Shown here: piece after piece, positions 5,882 through 11,027 of the stretch
Numbering within the stretch: the first letter of the stretch is position 1
Layout: each line of letters starts with the position of its first letter
From: Gammaproteobacteria bacterium
GTDB taxonomy: Bacteria > Pseudomonadota > Gammaproteobacteria > Pseudomonadales > Pseudohongiellaceae
Direction: 5' to 3'
Assembly (NCBI GenBank): GCA_002691885.1
Contig: NZJB01000078.1
Coordinates: forward strand, 1-11,027
DNA length: 11,027 nt
Made by a program: the position numbers and the translations under genes
The notes under the pieces: model-generated
Told to the model about the DNA's origin: nothing
Database searches by the model: none
The model's input: the letters and a program-made list of their open reading frames with translations, nothing else

Positions 5882-7141
5882 ATGTTTAAGACCGGTACCA
5901 GCCTTGCAGAATTTGACCCTGAAATAAGTGCAGCCATTGAGTCTGAGAGAACTCGACAGGAGCAGCACATTGAACTTATTGCTTCGGAAAATCACACCAG
6001 CCCGTTTGTGATGGAAGCTCAGGGCTCAGTCCTAACCAATAAATATGCGGAAGGCTACCCGCATAAACGCTACTACGGGGGCTGTGAGTTCGTAGACAAT
6101 GTCGAGGAACTTGCGATCGCCCGGGCGAAAGAGCTGTTCGGTGCCGACTACGCGAACGTGCAGCCCCATTCGGGCTCGCAGGCCAACGCTTCAGTCTACA
6201 TGGCGCTGGCGAAAGCGGGAGACACAGTTTTAGGTATGAGTCTCGCCGATGGCGGCCACTTAACCCACGGCGCGTCTGTGAGTTTCTCAGGGCGGATCTA
6301 CAACTCGGTGCAGTACGGTCTAAATAACGACACGGGTGAAATCGATTACGATCAGATTGCCCAACTCGCCGAGGAACACCAGCCACGGATATTGTTGGGG
6401 GGATTTTCCGCCTACTCGCGCGTGGTAGACTGGCAGAAATTCAGAGACATAGCCGACAGCGTAGGTGCCTATCTCGTGGTCGATATGGCCCATATCTCCG
6501 GCTTAGTGGCCGCCGGCGTCTATCCCAGTCCGGTGCAGATCGCTGACGTGACAACCTCTACTACGCACAAAACGCTCCGTGGTCCTCGCGGCGGTATTAT
6601 TCTTGCCAAGTCGAACCCCGCGCTTGAGAAGAAACTCAACTTTTCTGTCTTTCCGGAAAGTCAGGGGGGGCCGCTGATGCATGTGGTTGCGGCAAAGGCT
6701 ATCTGTTTCAAAGAAGCCATGAGTCCTGAATTTCGGGCCTACCAAGAGCAAGTCATCAAAAACGCTCAGGTGATGGCTCAAGGGTTCATCGACCGTGGCT
6801 ATGATATTGTCTCGGGTGGTACCGACGATCACTTGTTTTTGTTGAGTCTGATTCGACAGGGCGTTACCGGCAAAGACGCAGATGCCGCTCTTGACGAAGC
6901 CAATATCACGGTTAACAAGAACGCAGTGCCGAATGATCCGAACCCACCTTTTGTAACCAGTGGATTGAGGATTGGCACGCCCGCGATCACGACCAGAGGC
7001 TTTGTCGAGGATGACTGCGCCGAAATGACCGGCTGGATGTGCGACGTGCTGGACGACCTCGACAACCGGGAGGTGCGCGCCACTGTGAAAGGAAAAGTGC
7101 TGGCGCTGTGTGCAAAGTATCCGGTTTACCAGCAGGCCTAA
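5882..7141 (+). CDS. glyA: Serine hydroxymethyltransferase
   Basis: A cytoplasmic PLP enzyme that converts serine and tetrahydrofolate to glycine and 5,10-methylene-tetrahydrofolate, supplying one-carbon units for purines, thymidylate and methionine. The 419 residues match the family length (E. coli 417). Visible motifs are IASENH (33-38), [13 protein letters not shown] (55-67), the Asp-Met-Ala-His pair (Asp201, His204) that holds the PLP ring, and the Schiff-base lysine Lys230 in [12 protein letters not shown], followed by the C-terminal [15 protein letters not shown] substrate-binding segment. The start ATG 5882 has GGAG five bases upstream. nrdR follows after 16 bases, so the two are probably co-transcribed. 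It is a typical core copy with nothing unusual in the sequence. Confidence 0.98.
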   Translation: MFKTGTSLAEFDPEISAAIESERTRQEQHIELIASENHTSPFVMEAQGSVLTNKYAEGYPHKRYYGGCEFVDNVEELAIARAKELFGADYANVQPHSGSQANASVYMALAKAGDTVLGMSLADGGHLTHGASVSFSGRIYNSVQYGLNNDTGEIDYDQIAQLAEEHQPRILLGGFSAYSRVVDWQKFRDIADSVGAYLVVDMAHISGLVAAGVYPSPVQIADVTTSTTHKTLRGPRGGIILAKSNPALEKKLNFSVFPESQGGPLMHVVAAKAICFKEAMSPEFRAYQEQVIKNAQVMAQGFIDRGYDIVSGGTDDHLFLLSLIRQGVTGKDADAALDEANITVNKNAVPNDPNPPFVTSGLRIGTPAITTRGFVEDDCAEMTGWMCDVLDDLDNREVRATVKGKVLALCAKYPVYQQA

Positions 7142-7157
7142 ATAAAAGAGCTTAAGT

Positions 7158-7616
7158 ATGCACTGTCCTTTCTGCGGCGCTGTAGATACAAAGGTGATTG
7201 ATTCAAGGCTGGTCTCAGAGGGCAATCACGTGCGTCGACGTCGTGAATGCATAACCTGTGAGGAGCGCTTCACGACCTATGAATCCGCGGAACTGGTAAT
7301 GCCGCGGATTATTAAGCAGAACGGTATCAGAGAACCTTTTAATGAGGACAAGCTGCTCGCGGGCCTGAACAAGGCGCTGGAGAAACGGCCCGTCAGCATT
7401 GAAAGTGTTGAAGAGGCGGTCAATCGGATCAAAGCGAATCTGCGTTCGACCGGTGAGCGTGAAATTCCCTCCCGGACGGTCGGTGAGCAAGTCACCAAAG
7501 AGCTTCGCGAACTGGACGAGGTTGCGTATGTCCGCTTTGCCTCAGTTTACCGGAGCTTCAAAGATCTGGCAGAGTTCAGGGCTGAGATCGACAAGCTGTC
7601 TAAAGACACGCCCTGA
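7158..7616 (+). CDS. nrdR: Transcriptional repressor NrdR
   Basis: A 152-residue repressor of ribonucleotide reductase genes that senses the ATP/dATP ratio. The N-terminal zinc ribbon has Cys3, Cys6, Cys31 and Cys34 (MHCPFC and CITC), with the basic HVRRRRE stretch between them for DNA contact. The ATP-cone domain occupies about residues 49-139 (from [12 protein letters not shown] to [11 protein letters not shown]). The length is normal for the family. An AAGAG purine run at 7146-7150 serves as ribosome binding site. nrdR between glyA and ribD is a common arrangement in gammaproteobacteria; its target genes are not in the window. Confidence 0.97.
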   Translation: MHCPFCGAVDTKVIDSRLVSEGNHVRRRRECITCEERFTTYESAELVMPRIIKQNGIREPFNEDKLLAGLNKALEKRPVSIESVEEAVNRIKANLRSTGEREIPSRTVGEQVTKELRELDEVAYVRFASVYRSFKDLAEFRAEIDKLSKDTP

Positions 7617-7742
7617 TTGCCAGACCACTGAATCGGACTGCCCCAAGTCCAAAAACAGGCGTGAATCTGCTAGACTCTCGCTCCATTTCCCTATGTCACC
7701 GATGCGCAGCTGATGTTCGGTCAGTGTCGGTGAGGCGAGACC
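7617..7742 (+). promoter_or_regulatory. nrdR-ribD spacer with candidate extended -10 promoter
   Basis: TGCTAGACT at 7668-7676 looks like an extended -10 box (TG-n-TAGACT), with no good -35. This would start the rib operon about 60 bases before ribD. GAGG at 7732-7735 is the ribD ribosome binding site. The conserved FMN riboswitch boxes are not present. Confidence 0.3.
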
Positions 7743-8930
7743 ATGGAATACGTCCGGAACTCAGACCTGAAGCCTTCGTGTAGTGACTGGCCAGTCCATA
7801 TGCAGAGGGCTCTTGACCTTGCAGAAAGTGTTTTGACAGCCTGTCCCAATCCTCGTGTTGGATGCGTGCTGGTGCGCGGCGGTCAGGTGATCTCGGAGGG
7901 CTGGCACAGTGCTGCCGGAGCACCCCATGCCGAAGCCATGGCGCTGGAAGCGGCGGGTCCGGAGGCCCGTGAGGCGGTTGCCTTTGTCAGTCTTGAACCT
8001 TGCGCCCATCATGGCAAGACAGGGCCCTGCAGCGAGGCGCTGATTACTGCGGGCGTCGCCACGGTTGTGATCCCTATGCAGGATCCTCATCCGGCAGTTT
8101 CTGGCAAGGGAATCGCGCAACTCGCGGAGGCCGGCGTCGAAGTGATTATGATGGTCGATTTCGAGGACGCCGCGCGTGCAATCAATCCCGGGTTTCTTTC
8201 TCGTGTTGAGCGGGGCAGGCCGCGGGTGCGAATAAAGCTTGCCATGAGCCTTGACGGTCGCACTGCCTTGTCCAACGGGGATAGCAAATGGATCACCGAT
8301 AGGGCTTCACGCAGAGATGTTCAGCTGTTGCGGGCAAGCAGCAGCGCAGTGCTCACCGGAATTGGGACCGTCCTAGCGGACGATCCGAGCTTAACGGTGC
8401 GGCCGGATGAAATGGGGTTAAGCGCCGATCAGCGGCAGTGTAACGCCTTAAATCTGCAAAACCCGCCGCTGCGGGTGGTCCTGGACAGCGCGTTGCGCAC
8501 GCCTGCTCAATCCAATTTACTGGCTGCGGCAGGCAGAGTTCTCATCTATTCAGCAGCCGCTGCGCCATCAGCTGAACTGGCAGGGCTTGAAAATTGCGAA
8601 CTCAAAGTGGCGGGGCATGAGGCGCGGGTTCAACTGCAACCGGTGCTGGAGTCACTGGCGTCTGAATATCACTGCAATGACATTTTGGTGGAGGCAGGCC
8701 CTACGCTGTGCGCTGCATTTCTGCGCTCCAATCTGGTTGATGAACTGATTGTTTATGTGGCGCCTAAGCTGATGGGTAGCGACGGGAAAGCCCTTCTAGA
8801 TCTGCATGGTATTCAAACCATGGCAGATACCCCGACGTTTGAAGTTATAGAAACGCAGCAGCTGGAAAGGGACGTCAGGTTGCGCTTGCTGCCGCAGGTT
8901 AACGGAAAAAGCTGCCTTACAGCCCCATAG
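7743..8930 (+). CDS. ribD: Bifunctional riboflavin deaminase/reductase RibD
   Basis: It carries out steps two and three of the pyrimidine branch: deamination of 2,5-diamino-6-ribosylamino-pyrimidinone 5'-phosphate, then NADPH reduction of the ribose side chain. The deaminase domain (about 18-160) has the zinc site His62-Ala-Glu64 plus Cys87 and Cys96 in PCAHHGKTGPC. The reductase domain (about 161-380) has RIKLAMSLDGRTAL (163-176), GDSKWIT (179-185), TGIGTVLADDPSLTVR (205-220) and the ILVEAGPTLCAAFL segment (314-327). At 395 residues it is slightly longer than E. coli RibD (367), mostly from an N-terminal extension of about 12 residues and loops in the reductase domain. ATG 7743 has a good ribosome binding site; a start at Met20 would still keep the domain. 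It is the first of a tightly spaced rib operon. Confidence 0.96.
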   Translation: MEYVRNSDLKPSCSDWPVHMQRALDLAESVLTACPNPRVGCVLVRGGQVISEGWHSAAGAPHAEAMALEAAGPEAREAVAFVSLEPCAHHGKTGPCSEALITAGVATVVIPMQDPHPAVSGKGIAQLAEAGVEVIMMVDFEDAARAINPGFLSRVERGRPRVRIKLAMSLDGRTALSNGDSKWITDRASRRDVQLLRASSSAVLTGIGTVLADDPSLTVRPDEMGLSADQRQCNALNLQNPPLRVVLDSALRTPAQSNLLAAAGRVLIYSAAAAPSAELAGLENCELKVAGHEARVQLQPVLESLASEYHCNDILVEAGPTLCAAFLRSNLVDELIVYVAPKLMGSDGKALLDLHGIQTMADTPTFEVIETQQLERDVRLRLLPQVNGKSCLTAP

Positions 8931-8940
8931 AGAATCCAAT

Positions 8941-9597
8941 ATGTTTACCGGAATAGTTGAAAGCATCGGCAAGGTGGTAAGCCTCGAAAGAATTCAGGAG
9001 GAATGGCGCCTTACCCTGCAAACCAGGAGCTTGCGCCTGGATGATGTGAAACTTGGAGACAGTATTGCAGTAAGTGGTTGTTGCCTGACTGTCGTGCAGT
9101 TAACCGGAGACGGATTCGCCGCTGACGTTTCCAACGAGACACTACGCTGCACGACCCTCGGAGACTTCAAGTCAGGTACTCGGGTGAATCTTGAGAAAGC
9201 GATGCAGGCAACTGATCGCTTTGGTGGACATATTGTAAGCGGTCACGTTGACGGCGTGGGCGAGTTGGTGTCTTGCGAAATTGAGGGCAAGAGCCACAAG
9301 CTGGTATTTTCGATTCCCGACACACTGAGCAGATACATCGCTGCCAAAGGATCGATTTGCATTGACGGGACCAGTCTGACGGTAAACCAGGTAGAAGCGA
9401 ATACCTTTTCCATCAATATCATTCCTCATACGCAGGAAATGACGGTGAGCGGCACATACGAGCCCGGCCAGCGGGTCAACCTGGAAGTTGATCTGATTGC
9501 CCGCTACCTGGAGAAGTTATTTTCGAACGAACATCACGGTGAAGGCGGAGGTGTCATTGCATCGCTGCTTGAACAGCATGGATTCAAGCGAGACTGA
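8941..9597 (+). CDS. ribE: Riboflavin synthase (alpha subunit)
   Basis: It converts two molecules of 6,7-dimethyl-8-ribityllumazine to riboflavin and the pyrimidine by-product. The 218 residues contain the two internally related lumazine-binding barrels: residues 1-96 begin with MFTGIVE and contain SIAVSGCCLTVV (41-52), while about 97-193 contain HIVSGHVDGVGEL and the matching SICIDGTSLTVN (138-149). A C-terminal helix (LIARYLEKLF) is the trimerisation segment. It starts ten bases after the ribD stop and ends eleven bases before ribB. The gene is called ribC in E. coli and ribE in many other annotations. Confidence 0.96.
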   Translation: MFTGIVESIGKVVSLERIQEEWRLTLQTRSLRLDDVKLGDSIAVSGCCLTVVQLTGDGFAADVSNETLRCTTLGDFKSGTRVNLEKAMQATDRFGGHIVSGHVDGVGELVSCEIEGKSHKLVFSIPDTLSRYIAAKGSICIDGTSLTVNQVEANTFSINIIPHTQEMTVSGTYEPGQRVNLEVDLIARYLEKLFSNEHHGEGGGVIASLLEQHGFKRD

Positions 9598-9608
9598 ATG
9601 GTCGCACT

Positions 9609-10727
9609 ATGAAGCTTAACTCGATAGAAGAAATAATAGATGATATCCGCCTCGGCAAGATGGTAATCCTCATGGACGATGAGGATCGTGAGAACGAAGG
9701 CGACCTGATCATCGCGGCAGAACGGGTGCGTACTGAGGATGTCAATTTTATGGCAACTAATGCGCGCGGACTGATTTGCCTGACTCTCACCGGCGAGCAC
9801 TGTCAGCACCTGAAGCTGCCCCTGATGGTGGATGACAACAATACACCCTACAACACCAACTTTACGGTTTCCATCGAAGCGGCAAGCGGAGTAACGACAG
9901 GGATTTCTGCGGCTGATCGTGCCCGAACGATTCAGGTCGCCGTAGCCAGGGACAGCGAGCCGGAAGACATCGTCCAGCCCGGTCATATTTTCCCGATCAT
10001 GGCCCAGCCAGGAGGCGTTTTGCGTCGAGCGGGGCATACCGAAGCGGGTTGCGACCTCGCCCGGCTGGCGGGCTATCAGCCAGCGGCAGCCATCGTAGAG
10101 ATTATGAACGAAGATGGGTCTATGGCGCGCCGGTCAGATCTCGAAAAATTCGCCCAGAAGCATGACCTCAAGATCGGTACTATTGTTGATCTGATTCACT
10201 ACCGTATTGCAAACGAGCAGACGGTAACCCGGACCGAAACCTATGAGATGGCCACTGCACACGGTCCGTTCACGGTTCATAAGTATGTGGATTCCATCAG
10301 TGGCAGCCTGCACCTCGCTTTTGTCAAAGGTGAACCGTCTGCAGAGGAGCCCACTATGACAAGGGTTCACATACCCAACACGTTGCGTGATACATGTGAG
10401 GTCTATAATTCAGAGCGAACCAGTTGGTCTTTCAGTGCCGCACTGAAAAGAATTAGCGCGGAAGGCAAAGGAGTCGCTGTGTTATTATCCGGCGAGGATT
10501 ACGGTCAGGATCTCGCCGGCAACCTGACCTCGGCGCTGTCTGAAGGCACCGACGGTTCACAGGCAACACGTGCTGGTAGTGACCTGACGATCGGCACAGG
10601 GTCGCAGATTTTGCGCGATCTCGGGGTTGGCAAGATGCGATTGTTGAGCCACCCGGCACGTTTCAACGCGATTTCCGGATTTGACCTTGAAGTGGTCGAT
10701 TTCATCGGCTTTGAGAAACAACACTAA
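9609..10727 (+). CDS. ribB: 3,4-dihydroxy-2-butanone-4-phosphate synthase with degenerate GTP cyclohydrolase II-like domain (RibBX type)
   Basis: The N-terminal domain (about 1-200) makes 3,4-dihydroxy-2-butanone 4-phosphate from ribulose 5-phosphate. It has the acidic loop DDEDRENEGDL (23-33), GISAADRA (98-105), His143 in GHTEAGCDLARLAG and Glu164, all as in active RibB. The C-terminal part (about 206-372) has the length and ending of RibA (SHPARFNAISGFDLEVVDF), but the zinc-binding ECLTGD and RCDCG motifs and the catalytic neighbourhood are absent. GTP cyclohydrolase II activity is therefore not expected. This matches the RibBX class known from proteobacteria such as Shewanella, often annotated ribBA. 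A separate ribA must supply the first step. It lies within the rib operon, between ribE and ribH. Confidence 0.93.
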   Translation: MKLNSIEEIIDDIRLGKMVILMDDEDRENEGDLIIAAERVRTEDVNFMATNARGLICLTLTGEHCQHLKLPLMVDDNNTPYNTNFTVSIEAASGVTTGISAADRARTIQVAVARDSEPEDIVQPGHIFPIMAQPGGVLRRAGHTEAGCDLARLAGYQPAAAIVEIMNEDGSMARRSDLEKFAQKHDLKIGTIVDLIHYRIANEQTVTRTETYEMATAHGPFTVHKYVDSISGSLHLAFVKGEPSAEEPTMTRVHIPNTLRDTCEVYNSERTSWSFSAALKRISAEGKGVAVLLSGEDYGQDLAGNLTSALSEGTDGSQATRAGSDLTIGTGSQILRDLGVGKMRLLSHPARFNAISGFDLEVVDFIGFEKQH

Positions 10728-10782
10728 CCGTTCGGCTGTCAAGTGGGCTCCGACCAAGCAGTGACTACAGGATTGAATGATC

Positions 10783-11027
10783 ATGAGCATCAAATTCATT
10801 GAAGGGGATTACCAGCTTGCCTCGGCACGATTTGGTATTGCGGTGGCGCGCTTTAACAGCTTCATCGTTGACCGATTGCTGGAAGGGGCCCTGGACGCGC
10901 TGCAAAAGCACGGTGTGATGGAACGAGACATTACCGTGGTAAGAGTCCCGGGCGCTTACGAGCTGCCACTGGCGGTCAAGATGATGCTGGATCAGAACAG
11001 TTACGATGGCATCATTGCGGTCGGCGC
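10783..11027 (+). CDS. ribH: 6,7-dimethyl-8-ribityllumazine synthase (partial, cut by window edge)
   Basis: It condenses the RibD pathway product with 3,4-dihydroxy-2-butanone 4-phosphate to give the substrate of riboflavin synthase. The first 81 codons are present, about half of a typical 155-residue protein. Family features are FGIAVARFNSFIVDRLLEGA, the VRVPGAYELP substrate-binding segment and the DGIIAVGA strand at the edge. Two in-frame starts compete: ATG 10777 is four bases after AGGA (10769-10772) and ATG 10783 is ten bases after it. I prefer 10783 because MSIKFIEGDY starts like other RibH proteins. It is 55 bases after ribB, the widest gap in the operon, with no visible terminator. 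Confidence 0.95.
   Translation, partial: MSIKFIEGDYQLASARFGIAVARFNSFIVDRLLEGALDALQKHGVMERDITVVRVPGAYELPLAVKMMLDQNSYDGIIAVG

Noticed and set aside
6503..7225. Long 240-codon minus-strand ORF inside glyA
   Set aside because: It is a shadow of the highly conserved glyA gene with no recognisable protein features.
7617..7742. FMN riboswitch in front of ribD
   Set aside because: The conserved RFN boxes are not present and the gap is too short for the full aptamer with the expected elements.

Overview
The window looks like a chromosomal segment of a marine-type gammaproteobacterium (inferred from the EttA, GlyA, NrdR and Rib protein sequences and from the glyA-nrdR-ribD-ribE-ribB-ribH order; I could not run a database search). 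Two blocks of ordinary, GC-richer core genes flank an AT-rich accessory island of about 3 kb.

Left block (1-2853): a DnaT-like protein with two tandem DnaT-type domains overlaps a lambda-P-like replication protein gene. This looks like a primosome or helicase-loading pair. Convergent to it, with the stop codons touching, lies ettA, the ABC-F translational throttle, read on the minus strand from a TTG start.

Accessory island (about 2854-5700): a minus-strand, single-domain tyrosine recombinase with the full catalytic set, possibly frameshifted from an N-terminal extension, is followed by plus-strand cargo. A 248/249-bp direct repeat (about 94% identical by hand alignment) occurs twice. The first copy precedes a six-helix membrane protein gene and the second precedes a DUF3237-type gene. 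Each repeat holds a series of hairpins and a small signal-peptide-like ORF, which is open in copy 1 and broken in copy 2 (start ATG to ATA, Trp36 to stop). The layout (recombinase divergent from short cargo genes, each preceded by a structured repeat) resembles an integron or cassette array, but the recombinase is not IntI-like and the repeats lack a clear paired attC core. This is the most interesting part of the window.

Right block (5882-11027): glyA (serine hydroxymethyltransferase), nrdR (ribonucleotide reductase repressor), then the riboflavin genes ribD, ribE, ribB (with a GTP-cyclohydrolase-II-like C-terminus that lacks the zinc and catalytic motifs) and the first 81 codons of ribH, which runs off the right edge. 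Together RibD, RibB, RibH and RibE make riboflavin from the GTP-derived pyrimidine and ribulose 5-phosphate; the GTP cyclohydrolase II step must be encoded elsewhere. No FMN riboswitch, tRNA, rRNA, CRISPR array or complete insertion sequence is visible.
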